From positions 22,588 through 86,587 of the forward strand of contig PTEU01000001.1 of the NCBI GenBank assembly GCA_004359425.1: a DNA stretch of 64,000 bases, in the 5' to 3' direction. This DNA comes from Ideonella sp. MAG2. GTDB lineage: Bacteria; Pseudomonadota; Gammaproteobacteria; Burkholderiales; Burkholderiaceae_C. Of this stretch, positions 1-7,988 are shown in pieces. The notes under the pieces were generated by a model. The model had not been told where the DNA came from. It made no database searches and was given only the letters and a program-made list of their open reading frames with translations. Positions within the stretch are counted from its first letter, which is position 1. Each line of letters opens with the position of its first letter. The position numbers and the translations under genes were made by a program.

Positions 1-444
1 TTGTTGCGGGCCGATGATCAGACCAATCTCGCTGGTGTAGCGGCGGGTCATCTTCTCTAGCTCTTTTTGCGAGAGCTTCTTCGGGTCGACCCGGATGCCG
101 CCCTTGGCACCACCATAGGGCAGGTTCACGGCAGCGGTCTTGACGCTCATCCACGCCGACAGGGCCATCACCTCTTCCAGCGTCACATCAGGGTGGTAGC
201 GAATACCGCCCTTGCCGGGGCCGCGCGACAAATTGTGCTGCACGCGATAACCCTCAAAGTGGGCCACGCTGCCATCATCCAGCTCGATGGGCACATCCAC
301 AATCAAGGCCCGCTTGGGGCGCTTCAGGGTTTCAACCCAACGAGCCAAATGGCCCAGATAAGGCGTGACCTGATCGACCTGCATCAGGTAGGTGCCCCAA
401 GGGCTGTCGGGGGTCGGGGTGACGAAGGACAGATTGCTGATCAT
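1..444 (-). CDS. gdhA: Glutamate dehydrogenase (Glu/Leu/Phe/Val dehydrogenase family), N-terminal part
   Basis: This is the first 148 residues of an NAD(P)-dependent glutamate dehydrogenase, which interconverts glutamate with 2-oxoglutarate plus ammonia in the cytoplasm. The gene runs off the left edge of the window. I read the family blocks [16 protein letters not shown] and [20 protein letters not shown], which surround the substrate-binding lysines of this family. The ATG at 444 is preceded by an AGGAG about ten bases upstream. The gene is divergent from the proC remnant, and both concern glutamate/proline metabolism. The visible part is intact; nothing can be said of the C-terminal nucleotide-binding domain. 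Confidence 0.93.
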   Translation of the reverse strand, partial: MISNLSFVTPTPDSPWGTYLMQVDQVTPYLGHLARWVETLKRPKRALIVDVPIELDDGSVAHFEGYRVQHNLSRGPGKGGIRYHPDVTLEEVMALSAWMSVKTAAVNLPYGGAKGGIRVDPKKLSQKELEKMTRRYTSEIGLIIGPQQ

Positions 445-565
445 GAGTAGACACTCCTGGGTGTAGAAGGGCGCTGACAAGGGCCTTGTGAGTCAGCGTC
501 AACGCATGGGTGCGCACTCTATGCCGCCCGCGACCGAATTTGTCACCGTCCGCCATGAAAAATTT

Positions 566-593
566 GCATAAGCTATGCGCGGCGGCCTTATGC
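566..593. promoter_or_regulatory. Nested inverted repeats between gdhA and proC, possible regulator site
   Basis: Two overlapping inverted repeats lie in the divergent gdhA-proC intergenic region. GCATA-AGC-TATGC (566-578) has the T-N11-A geometry of LysR-type operators. GCATAAG (566-572) also pairs with CTTATGC (587-593). No LysR gene is adjacent, so the link to a regulator is inference from symmetry alone. Confidence 0.3.
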
Positions 594-660
594 CGCATGC
601 GTGAGTACCCTGAGACCTGACCGCTCCTAGCCCTGGCCTGGGGCTGTTTACACTGCGGCC

Positions 661-1181
661 ATGAGCACAACACACACATCTTCTGGGGGCCCGCAGCGGG
701 TAGCGTTTATTGGCGGCGGCAATATGGCCCGCGCCATGCTGGGGGGCTTGCTGCAAGCGGGCTGGCCGCTGGATGCCCTGCAAGTGGTCGAGCCCTTTGC
801 CGACACCGCCCTGGCCCTGCGCCGAGACTTCAACATCCGCGTTCATGCAAGCGCCAACGCGGCCTTGGCCGAGGCGCAAACCGTGGTTTGGGCGGTCAAG
901 CCACAACTCTTCAACGAGGCAGCCGCACCTTGCCAGGCCCACATCAGCGGCGCTTTGCAGCTTTCTGTGATGGCCGGTTTGCGCGCTAACGCCATTGCCC
1001 GGGCCAGCGAAGCGAACCCGCCGCCGTGCTGCGCCAGCGCGTGACCTCCAAAGGCGGCACCACCTACGCCGCCATCACCGCCTTGGATGAGGCGGGCGTG
1101 AAAGCCAGCTTTGTGGCCGCACTGGCGGCCGCCGGCCAGCGGGCCAAAGCGCTGGGCGACGAATTTGGCGCAACTCCCTGA
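661..1181 (+). pseudogene. proC: Pyrroline-5-carboxylate reductase remnant with internal deletion
   Basis: The first 115 or so codons encode a clear ProC N-terminus with the dinucleotide-binding motif FIGGGNMARAMLGG and the block WAVKPQ. That frame runs out at 1044. In another frame, from about 1014 to the TGA at 1179-1181, the conserved ProC C-terminus appears (EPAAVLRQRVTSKGGTTYAA through LGDEFGATP). A normal ProC of about 270 residues has roughly 95 more residues between these blocks, including the active-site segment, so the centre is missing and the frame is shifted. The junction lies near 1005-1014, where AGCGA is directly repeated. The product would be non-functional. Whether this is a real deletion or an assembly fault cannot be told here. 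Confidence 0.85.
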
Positions 1182-1183
1182 GC

Positions 1184-2605
1184 ATGGTGCATCAGGTTAT
1201 CTCCGGCGAAGAGGCTTGGCGGCAGCAGCAAGCCAACCCCCAGGCCAAGTGGCCCACCCGAGCGGCACCTGAGCGCCTGTCACCTCTGGCCGAGCCCGCG
1301 ACTGGGCCGCTTTTTGAGCTGACCGGGCAAGAAAAGGTGTTCTGCATAGGCTCTTGCTTTGCACGCGAGATTGAGGAGGCGCTGCAGCGCAGGGGCTTGG
1401 ACGTGCTGTCACTGCGGCGCGAGTTTCCCCGCTCTGCGAACCGAGCGGTGACCGACCGCAATATGTTCAACAAGTACAACGTCGGCACCATCCTCAATGA
1501 ACTGCGCTGGGCCTTGAGCGAGCCGGGCACTTACCGCCACGAGCAGGTGTTGATGAGCGCACCGGGCGACCTGCTGGTGCAGGACTTCCAACTCAAAGGC
1601 CAGGCCTATGCCGAGGAGTGGGGCCTGGCCGTGGCCTTCCGAGAGGCCTTCAACCGCTTCTTCGCCACCATCGCCCAGGCCGATGTGGTGGTGCTCACCC
1701 TGGGCTTGAGCGAAGCCTGGTATGACCGCCACACCCAGCTCTACCTCAACGCCGCACCCACAGAGCACATGGTCAGCGTCTTTCCGGGGCGGTTTGAATT
1801 GCATGTGCTGGACGTGGCAAGCACCAGTGCCATGCTGGACGAGATCGACGCCATCTTGAAAGCCCACCTTCAACCAGGCTTTAAGCTGCTGCTCACCGTC
1901 TCACCCGTGCCCTTGGCGGCCACTTTTCGTGACCAAGACGTGCTGGTGGCCAACAGCTACTCCAAGTCCGTGCTGCGGGCCTGTGTGGATGCGTTTGTGC
2001 ACCAACGCCCCCACGCCTATTACTTTCCGAGCTACGAGTTTGTGACGCTCAGCCACCCCGACCTGGTGTGGCGGGGTGACGACTTTCGGCATGTAGACCC
2101 ACAGTTTGTGGACTACCTCATGGCCTCGGTCTTGAGTGGGTTGCAAGGGCCGCGCACCGCCGCCGACCCCGCCCGCGCGGCGGCCCGCCACAAGCTGCTG
2201 AGCACCAAGTTGCCTGAACCCCCGCGCTGGGGCTCGGGGGTGTTGACCCGCTGGTGGCACCGCCTGCACAAAGCCTGGGTACAGCAGCGCCGCCAGTTTG
2301 TACAAACCCGCAAAACCCTGCGCGGCCACCTAGACCGCTGGGACGGCCAGCGCCTGCAAGGCTGGGCCTATGACGAGCGCCACACCCGGCCGGTGGAAGT
2401 TTGCCTCTGGGTCGATGACCAGCCCTGGGTGACGACCCTGGCTGACCAGGAGCGCGCTGACGTGGCCAAGGTCTTCGGCCCAGAGCGTCTCTACAGCGGC
2501 TTCAGTGTCAGCCTGGCCAACTTACCGGCGGGGGGGCAAACCTTGACCTTGCGGGTTGGCAAAACAGCCCTCAAAACCATTCCCCTGTCTGCTGAGGCAA
2601 GCTGA
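1184..2605 (+). CDS. GSCFA-family protein with C-terminal carbohydrate-type domain
   Basis: A 473-residue protein beginning two bases after the proC remnant stop. It carries the signature GSCFA at residues 56-60 (context KVFCIGSCFARE), followed by the conserved segments TLGLSEAWYD and DDFRHVDP. GSCFA proteins resemble SGNH/GDSL hydrolases and are often linked to surface polysaccharide or glycan modification. The substrate here is unknown. After a linker rich in Arg and Lys (about 335-375), the last 90 residues form a separate small domain starting near GHLDRWDG and resembling modules appended to glycosyltransferases. No signal peptide is visible, so a cytoplasmic location is likely. A double-glycine peptide gene follows 95 bases later. 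Confidence 0.8.
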   Translation: MVHQVISGEEAWRQQQANPQAKWPTRAAPERLSPLAEPATGPLFELTGQEKVFCIGSCFAREIEEALQRRGLDVLSLRREFPRSANRAVTDRNMFNKYNVGTILNELRWALSEPGTYRHEQVLMSAPGDLLVQDFQLKGQAYAEEWGLAVAFREAFNRFFATIAQADVVVLTLGLSEAWYDRHTQLYLNAAPTEHMVSVFPGRFELHVLDVASTSAMLDEIDAILKAHLQPGFKLLLTVSPVPLAATFRDQDVLVANSYSKSVLRACVDAFVHQRPHAYYFPSYEFVTLSHPDLVWRGDDFRHVDPQFVDYLMASVLSGLQGPRTAADPARAAARHKLLSTKLPEPPRWGSGVLTRWWHRLHKAWVQQRRQFVQTRKTLRGHLDRWDGQRLQGWAYDERHTRPVEVCLWVDDQPWVTTLADQERADVAKVFGPERLYSGFSVSLANLPAGGQTLTLRVGKTALKTIPLSAEAS

Positions 2606-2700
2606 TGTCACCCTGTCAGCCCTGACAGTGCCCGGCACAGCCGCGGCTTGGTGCAATCCAGGCGTGCGCGATGTTGCGCACGTTTGGAATAGGGAAATGT

Positions 2701-2871
2701 ATGACAACCGCAGTACATAGCGCCCCGCGCGAACTGAACTTGGCCGAGTTGAGCCAAGTGGCCGGTGGCCAAGCCGACTCTCTCGACGGGATCGTCTTGG
2801 CCGAGGTCTTTGTGATCGCTGAGTCCGTCAAGCCTGCCATCGGCAGCGAGGTCTTCGTCCTCGCCGAGTAA
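2701..2871 (+). CDS. Small double-glycine-leader peptide (56 aa)
   Basis: A 56-residue peptide. The leader, ending in LNLAELSQVAGG, has the hydrophobic/acidic spacing of double-glycine leaders cleaved by C39-peptidase ABC exporters. Cleavage after GG would release a 33-residue acidic, hydrophobic core containing two copies of a short motif (EVFVIAE, then EVFVLAE) and no cysteine. I chose the ATG at 2701, preceded by AGGG, over the in-frame ATG at 2671. No C39 transporter or modifying enzyme is visible in the window, so export would need a machine elsewhere. It may be a microcin-like or signalling peptide; its function is not known. Confidence 0.6.
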   Translation: MTTAVHSAPRELNLAELSQVAGGQADSLDGIVLAEVFVIAESVKPAIGSEVFVLAE

Positions 2872-2898
2872 TCGGCCCTCCAAGGCGTTCACGCGCCC

Positions 2899-2920
2899 AG
2901 GCTCACCCTCTGGTGGGCCT
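2899..2920 (+). terminator. Possible hairpin after the double-glycine peptide gene
   Basis: AGGCTCACC and GGTGGGCCT can form a nine-pair stem with one G-U pair and a four-base loop, 27 bases after the peptide stop. There is no T-run, so an intrinsic terminator is uncertain. It also lies between convergent genes. Confidence 0.3.
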
Positions 2921-2975
2921 GCCTCCCTGGGGCGGCGTGGCATTCTTGCCAGGTCCTTGCGGCAGGGCGTTCGCT

Positions 2976-3989
2976 TCAGCGCAGCGCCAAAGCCAGTGCA
3001 ATGCCCGCAAACACCGCCAAGCCCACCCAGTGGTTGAGCCTAAAGGCTTTGAAGCAGCCATCGCGGCTGCGGTCTTTGATCAGGGTGTAATGCCACAGCG
3101 CTTGCCCCGCCCCCAGGGCCGTGCCCAGCAGCGCCACATGGCCTAAGCCCAGCATCTGGCTGAGCAGGGCCCAACTGCCGAGGTAGACGAGGTAAAAGGC
3201 CATCACGCCCAGCACATCAAAGCGGCCCAAGGTGATGGCCGAGGTTTGGATGCCCACGCGCAGGTCGTCGTCGCGGTCGACCATGGCGTACTCGGTGTCA
3301 TAGGCCAGCACCCAAAAAAGGTTGCCCAACAGTAGCCACCAAGCATGCGGTGGCACGGCAGCACTCACGGCCTCTAGGCTCCATGCTTGCCCGCCTTGAA
3401 CAGCAGAAAACGCCATGGGGATGCCAAAGCTAAAGGCCACGCCCAATACCGCCTGGGGCATAGAGACCACCCGCTTGGCCCAGGGGTAGGCCATGGCGAT
3501 GAGCAGCGCCGGCACCGACAACATGATGGTGGGCGGGTTGGTATTGCTCACAAAGGGCATGGGGCCGGTCATGCGCCACACCATTTCCGTCTCGGCCCCC
3601 TTGGGGCTTAAGGTGTACTCGGCCATGTTCTGGCTGGCAAAGGGCTCCACAAAGTCCAGCTTGATCAGCACCTTGGCGGGCGGCTCGGCGCGCTTGATCT
3701 CCATGCGCCCCTCGCCCACATCGCTATTGCCCTTCCAGACATAGACCGAGCCCTCGCCACTGGCCGGGCCCGAGAAGGTGCGCGTCATGGCCGGGTCCAG
3801 GTGCTCCCAGGGCGACCACTTGCCGAACTGCTGAAAATCCGCCAACAGCGGGTAAATGGCATCGGGCGCGGCCTTGATGCTGATGCGCCGCTCCACGGCA
3901 AACGTGTCGGGCTTGGTCAGCGCAAGGCCCACCACCACCACCACGGCCAAGGCCAGCAGGCCCACGATGCGCTTGATCCACGTTCCCAT
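2976..3989 (-). CDS. SRPBCC domain fused to C-terminal part of UbiA prenyltransferase
   Basis: A chimeric 337-residue reading frame. The N-terminus has one transmembrane segment ([15 protein letters not shown]), then an SRPBCC/polyketide-cyclase-like domain to about GPMPFVSN. It then runs in frame into the C-terminal half or so of 4-hydroxybenzoate polyprenyltransferase ([17 protein letters not shown] onward), keeping the second Asp-rich motif [12 protein letters not shown]. The first UbiA Asp-rich motif and its membrane helices are absent, as is the end of the SRPBCC domain. The junction is near 3525-3548. The start at 3989 has AGAGGAG upstream. UbiA makes the first membrane-bound intermediate of ubiquinone, an essential step, so either another ubiA exists or the join is artefactual. 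The fusion itself is seen directly; activity is unlikely. Confidence 0.8.
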   Translation of the reverse strand: MGTWIKRIVGLLALAVVVVVGLALTKPDTFAVERRISIKAAPDAIYPLLADFQQFGKWSPWEHLDPAMTRTFSGPASGEGSVYVWKGNSDVGEGRMEIKRAEPPAKVLIKLDFVEPFASQNMAEYTLSPKGAETEMVWRMTGPMPFVSNTNPPTIMLSVPALLIAMAYPWAKRVVSMPQAVLGVAFSFGIPMAFSAVQGGQAWSLEAVSAAVPPHAWWLLLGNLFWVLAYDTEYAMVDRDDDLRVGIQTSAITLGRFDVLGVMAFYLVYLGSWALLSQMLGLGHVALLGTALGAGQALWHYTLIKDRSRDGCFKAFRLNHWVGLAVFAGIALALALR

Positions 3990-4113
3990 GCTCGGGCTCC
4001 TCTTGTGGGGGCCTGCCCCGTGGCAGGCCAAGCCCCCATTTTGCGCCCTCTGCTCTACCCCAAGGCGGCACCACACAAGGGGCTTACCCCAGGGCAGTTG
4101 CGGCTAACAGCCC

Positions 4114-4770
4114 CTACGCCGCCAGCCGCGGCCCTTCATGCTGAGCTGCGCAATGGCGCAGCGCACCCACCAGCGGTGGCAAGCAGGCCACTTGCTGCAC
4201 CAGGTCGCGAATGCTGGCCACGCCCGTTTTGGCCCGGATATTGGCCACCTGGGTGCGCACCGTGGCAATCTTCACCCCATGGTTGTCGGCAATCTCCTGC
4301 GGGGCCTGGCCCTGGCACAAGGCCCACAAAACCTGCTCTTCACAGCGCGAGAGCTGATAGGCCCGGGCAAAGGCTTGGGCAGCCAGGGCGCTGACCATCT
4401 CGCGCCGCCCCATCACCACCAGCACCGCCGCCACGCCGCCTTGGGCTTGCCGCAAGGGCACCACACTCAGCCGCACCCCTTGGCTGGCGGCCCCCAGCAC
4501 CAGCATGCGGCGCAGGCCCTTAGTGGCGGCGTCTTGCAAGGCCTCGCGCAGCGGCGTGGCGTCGCGCGGGTCGCGGGCAAACACGTGCTGCTGGTGCAAC
4601 AACAGCGGGTGGCCTTCCGCCAAGTCGGCCTCGGCCGCATGGTTCATGTGCAGCACCTCCAACTGAGGGCTCAACATCAACAAGCCGTAGTCCACCTCGT
4701 CCAACACCCCAGCCAGGATGTCCAAGTGCCGGCCGCTTGCCCGCAGGCGCTCATCCATTTGCATCAACAT
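4114..4770 (-). CDS. LuxR-family transcriptional regulator
   Basis: A 218-residue protein with a C-terminal LuxR-type helix-turn-helix (LSRCEEQVLWALCQGQAPQE through TVRTQVANIRAKTG) and an N-terminal region that looks PAS-like (LDEVDYGLLMLSPQLEVLHM). It probably senses an unknown signal and binds DNA. The ATG at 4770 follows GAGGGG at a good distance. The in-frame ATG at 4758 is an alternative. An 18-bp perfect palindrome lies about 85 bases upstream and may be its operator. A second LuxR gene lies upstream in the same orientation. Confidence 0.82.
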   Translation of the reverse strand: MLMQMDERLRASGRHLDILAGVLDEVDYGLLMLSPQLEVLHMNHAAEADLAEGHPLLLHQQHVFARDPRDATPLREALQDAATKGLRRMLVLGAASQGVRLSVVPLRQAQGGVAAVLVVMGRREMVSALAAQAFARAYQLSRCEEQVLWALCQGQAPQEIADNHGVKIATVRTQVANIRAKTGVASIRDLVQQVACLPPLVGALRHCAAQHEGPRLAA

Positions 4771-4854
4771 ACATCACCCCTCTTGTTTAAAAACTCGCCG
4801 CCAACGCAGTGTTTGGCGGTGGAGTGATCATCAAGAAAGAGGAGGGTGCTGAGA

Positions 4855-4872
4855 CCTACCTGCGCAGGTAGG
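4855..4872. promoter_or_regulatory. 18-bp perfect palindrome, candidate LuxR operator
   Basis: CCTACCTGCGCAGGTAGG is a perfect 18-bp palindrome containing ACCTG/CAGGT half-sites reminiscent of lux-type boxes. It lies between two LuxR-family genes, about 85 bases upstream of the 4770 start. Binding is inferred from symmetry and position. Confidence 0.45.
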
Positions 4873-4907
4873 ATCGCGGCCCAACTTATGTTGCGCGGGC
4901 CACACCA

Positions 4908-4934
4908 CCGTTCGGGCTGAGCTTGTCGAAGCCC
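4908..4934. repeat. REP-like dispersed repeat
   Basis: A 27-bp motif of the CCGTTCGGGCTGAGCTTGTC type, ending in GAAGCCC. From memory it resembles a short dispersed intergenic repeat common in Comamonadaceae. GGGCT and AGCCC at its flanks can pair. Only one copy is seen in this window. Confidence 0.45.
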
Positions 4935-4973
4935 TCTTGCGAGCCCCTCCTACAAGCATCTTCGCAAGCCCCT

Positions 4974-5906
4974 TCAGAGCTGCGTGCCTGCCGCCTGCGC
5001 CAGCAACTTGGCCACGGCAGTGCGCTCGTGCACATCCAGGCGCTGGAACACCTGCTTGACGTGATAGCTGGCCGTGTTGAGCGACACGCCCATGTGCTCG
5101 GCAATGGCCTGGTTGCTGTGGCCTTGGGCCATCATCACCGCCACCTCACGCTGCTGGGGCGAGAGGCCCAGGGCCGCAGCGCCCTCGGCCAGCCTCAGGG
5201 GCTCTACCGACAAGCGCGACACCAACAGCGCCGTGGCCGCAGCGCCCTGGGCACTGCTGAGGTGGTGACGCCTGAAGGCAAACTGGCCCCAGGCGGAGTC
5301 GACGCGGTGCACGGCTTGGGGGCTGGCCACGATGGCGGCCAACAAGCTGGCCACAAAACGGGGCAGGCGCTCGGCGTCTTCATGGGCGCGGGCGGGTGTC
5401 AGCACATCGCCCTGGGCCAGCCGCACCAAGCGCGGCCAGTGTGCGTCGGCGAACAGCTCGCGGCCTTGCTCGTCCAGCACGGCCAAGCCCTCTTCCACCA
5501 CATGCTCTTGCGCCGCTGAAGCAGGCGTGGGGGTGGGCACGGCCAGCGCCTCGCCCAGGTAATGCAGCACCTCGGCCAGAGTGGCCTCGTCGGCTTCTGA
5601 AAACGGCTGGGCGCTGGGGCCCCGATACAGGCTCAACTGCCCGAGCGCCACGCCCTGGTGCCGCACGATGGCGTACAAAAAATGCTCCACCCCCAGCGGG
5701 GCCAGCACCTCTTGGTAATAGGCACCGGCCCGCTCTGCGGCCGTCACACTGCGGCGGCTGGTGGGGGTGGCAGCGGCCAGCCGCTGCTGGTAAGGCTGCA
5801 GAGTTGGCGCAGGGTGGTGCGGGTGGCGGGGGTCAAGGCAACTCGAGTCCTTTCTTTGCGTCAGGCACGCCAGGCGCAGGAAGCTCTTCAGCCCAGGCCG
5901 AGGCAT
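4974..5906 (-). CDS. LuxR-family regulator, probably N-terminally truncated
   Basis: The C-terminus is a clear LuxR helix-turn-helix (LGLSPQQREVAVMMAQGHSN through SLNTASYHVKQVFQRLDV). The middle (AYYQEVLAPLGVEHFLYAIV to LGQLSLYRG) matches the sensor region of a family that usually has about 90 more residues before this block. Upstream of about 5770 the frame looks like unrelated read-through and overlaps the end of the subtilase gene by 74 bases. The only ATG in frame is at 5906, inside that gene. I infer that the original 5' end was lost when the subtilase island arrived or by deletion. The true start and activity are uncertain. Confidence 0.7.
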   Translation of the reverse strand: MPRPGLKSFLRLACLTQRKDSSCLDPRHPHHPAPTLQPYQQRLAAATPTSRRSVTAAERAGAYYQEVLAPLGVEHFLYAIVRHQGVALGQLSLYRGPSAQPFSEADEATLAEVLHYLGEALAVPTPTPASAAQEHVVEEGLAVLDEQGRELFADAHWPRLVRLAQGDVLTPARAHEDAERLPRFVASLLAAIVASPQAVHRVDSAWGQFAFRRHHLSSAQGAAATALLVSRLSVEPLRLAEGAAALGLSPQQREVAVMMAQGHSNQAIAEHMGVSLNTASYHVKQVFQRLDVHERTAVAKLLAQAAGTQL

Positions 5907-7971
5907 TCAATGCAATGTTCGCCAGGCTGCGCACTACTTGAGGCGCTGCCATGCTGGTACCAGATGCGAATCGCATCGTTCCGGAATGTGTTCCGCCCAC
6001 CAGTACGCCGCGACGCAGGGGGCTTCTGTCGGCCACTGCCGAATAGCTTGGAATCCACCCGGCTCTATGCTCTGCACTGTAAGGGCTAGCTTCACGGGTC
6101 GTACCGTCAATAGCACCAGCGCACATGACGCTGTTGCCGTGGGCCAAGCTGGTAAAGGTATTTTCGTCCGTCACAGCAGCTTGCTCCCCGTGCGCGTTGA
6201 TCAAACGAGCTTGCTGACCGCGACGCGAACCCACCCACGTGTCGTCACGCTCAACCCAAGCATCGACACGGTAGTCTTGCACCGTCTCAACAATGCCCTC
6301 GATAGACTTGATGGATCCATCGAAAGCCAATGTGACTGTCCAATCCCCTGGCGGGACACAGCGTCGGCCGTTCTCGGGGCGACGCGTCGGGGCCAGCGCA
6401 ATCAGCACCATGCTGCGCCATTTAGTCCCTTCTTTTACCTCCGATCGACTTTGACTGACCTTGCGGAAGAACAGAATTCCGTGTTGCTCGATTCTGGTTT
6501 CATTCGGCGCACTTGAGGGCGAAATTGAGTTCGATCTAGAGCGAGAAAAGAAGCTCTTCTGCTCAATGACACGCCCGTCCGGCCCTTCAAGAGAAACTTT
6601 GATAGGTGCTCTCAAGGGCAACTCCTGGTCAAACCAAATCTCTAGAAAGGTGTCTTCAGCCTTGTCTGGTGGCACCCTCAATGTGAAGATCAGAGGACGG
6701 TCCTTTTTCCAAGTTCCTCTGGCGTGGACGCCCGAGGGTAGTCGCGGTCCGCTCCAATTACTGGGGTTCCGCCGCGTTCCGGCGGTGTTGCCTGTGGCAG
6801 CTATCGGCTGGACTTGAGTAGGCGCACTCTTCGCCACCAACTCGTCGATTGCGCCATCCACGATGGCTGATCCGTCGTGTGGACCGCCATAAGCACCAAG
6901 GCTTAGGTTCACGTACAGGTGGGTGGCCGATAAGCTCTTGGCTTGTTCCGCAATGAAGTTCATGCCGTCGATCACATGCACGGCGAGCCATCCTGCCAAG
7001 CTGCGGCGGCTACTTTGACGAAATGGGATCTGGACACCAATCACGGGGAGCGCAGAGGTTTGCTTTGTGGGCCAGCGCATTGGTGCTGACGGGCCGCAGA
7101 CTGAACTGTCCCCAGCTAACAGTTGCAAGACAGCCGCACCATGGCTGTTTCTCCGACGCATGTCCGTAAAGCCATGTTGAGCGTACTCAGACGCCTCAGT
7201 GGAGGTTTGCCGCAAGAGCTTGCCGATTGAATTGTCAATCTCGGTTGAAACGCTAACCGCACCATACCCGAATGATGAGGCACCTGCAAAAGTGGTGTGG
7301 CTGCTTGGTGCGCTCCAACGCTGGTCCCATATCCACAACATGCGGCTGCCAGTGCCTGAGCTGTTGCGCAACGCTGCGTGCAGATATGGCAGGCCGTCAT
7401 CGATCAAGCCCAAGACGACATCGGGTGCCGTACCCTTGGGCACGCTAGGCGCGGTGTTCACATCATTTGCATGAGACGTGTCAGGAGGCGGCTCGGTTGG
7501 AACCAAATCTCGAACTGGGATGCCCATTGCCAAGCGGTGAAAGCACTCAGCATATTGAAGGCTAAAGACTTTTTCCGCGACGGAACCTTCAAAGCCCGAT
7601 TGCGCTATTTCATCGCTCTGGCCGACTGGTGGCGACCAATTTGCCCACAAGGACTCACGCAGCGCCTGAACATCCATGTAAAACGTCATATACCGGCGAC
7701 CATCGTAGGCTTTCGGTATGGACAGATGAAAGTTCTTACATATATCGGCTACCTGTTCTGATGGACAAGAGAGGTTGCGCTCAGCTGAAAAGTAAATCCG
7801 CTGAGGCCATGCCTTGGCATCCAGCATGGAGAGTGGCCCTGACTGCATGAACCACCAAAAGTAAGGGTCTTGGGCTCTTGTGGAAGTTGGGTCCACTCCT
7901 CCCTCCCACTGCTTGTCCGGCATCACCCACCAATCTTGAGGCACACCCCAATCGTCGCTCAGTTCACTCAT
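5833..7971 (-). CDS. S8 family (subtilisin-like) serine peptidase
   Basis: A 712-residue subtilase. The catalytic triad is readable: Asp in VVLGLIDDGLPYLHA, His in NSHGAAVLQLLAG and Ser in ASGTSMAAPQV near the C-terminus. A long insert rich in beta segments separates the oxyanion region (AATGNTAGTRRNP) from the catalytic serine. No signal peptide is visible, so it probably acts in the cytoplasm. The ATG at 7971 is preceded by GAGG eight bases upstream and is preferred to the GTG at 7998. It is the last gene of a minus-strand operon, 17 bases after the PAP2 gene. Base composition is clearly lower in GC than the flanks, suggesting transfer. The physiological target is unknown. Confidence 0.85.
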   Translation of the reverse strand: MSELSDDWGVPQDWWVMPDKQWEGGVDPTSTRAQDPYFWWFMQSGPLSMLDAKAWPQRIYFSAERNLSCPSEQVADICKNFHLSIPKAYDGRRYMTFYMDVQALRESLWANWSPPVGQSDEIAQSGFEGSVAEKVFSLQYAECFHRLAMGIPVRDLVPTEPPPDTSHANDVNTAPSVPKGTAPDVVLGLIDDGLPYLHAALRNSSGTGSRMLWIWDQRWSAPSSHTTFAGASSFGYGAVSVSTEIDNSIGKLLRQTSTEASEYAQHGFTDMRRRNSHGAAVLQLLAGDSSVCGPSAPMRWPTKQTSALPVIGVQIPFRQSSRRSLAGWLAVHVIDGMNFIAEQAKSLSATHLYVNLSLGAYGGPHDGSAIVDGAIDELVAKSAPTQVQPIAATGNTAGTRRNPSNWSGPRLPSGVHARGTWKKDRPLIFTLRVPPDKAEDTFLEIWFDQELPLRAPIKVSLEGPDGRVIEQKSFFSRSRSNSISPSSAPNETRIEQHGILFFRKVSQSRSEVKEGTKWRSMVLIALAPTRRPENGRRCVPPGDWTVTLAFDGSIKSIEGIVETVQDYRVDAWVERDDTWVGSRRGQQARLINAHGEQAAVTDENTFTSLAHGNSVMCAGAIDGTTREASPYSAEHRAGWIPSYSAVADRSPLRRGVLVGGTHSGTMRFASGTSMAAPQVVRSLANIALNASAWAEELPAPGVPDAKKGLELP

Positions 7972-7988
7972 GGTTTTTACCTCTTGGC

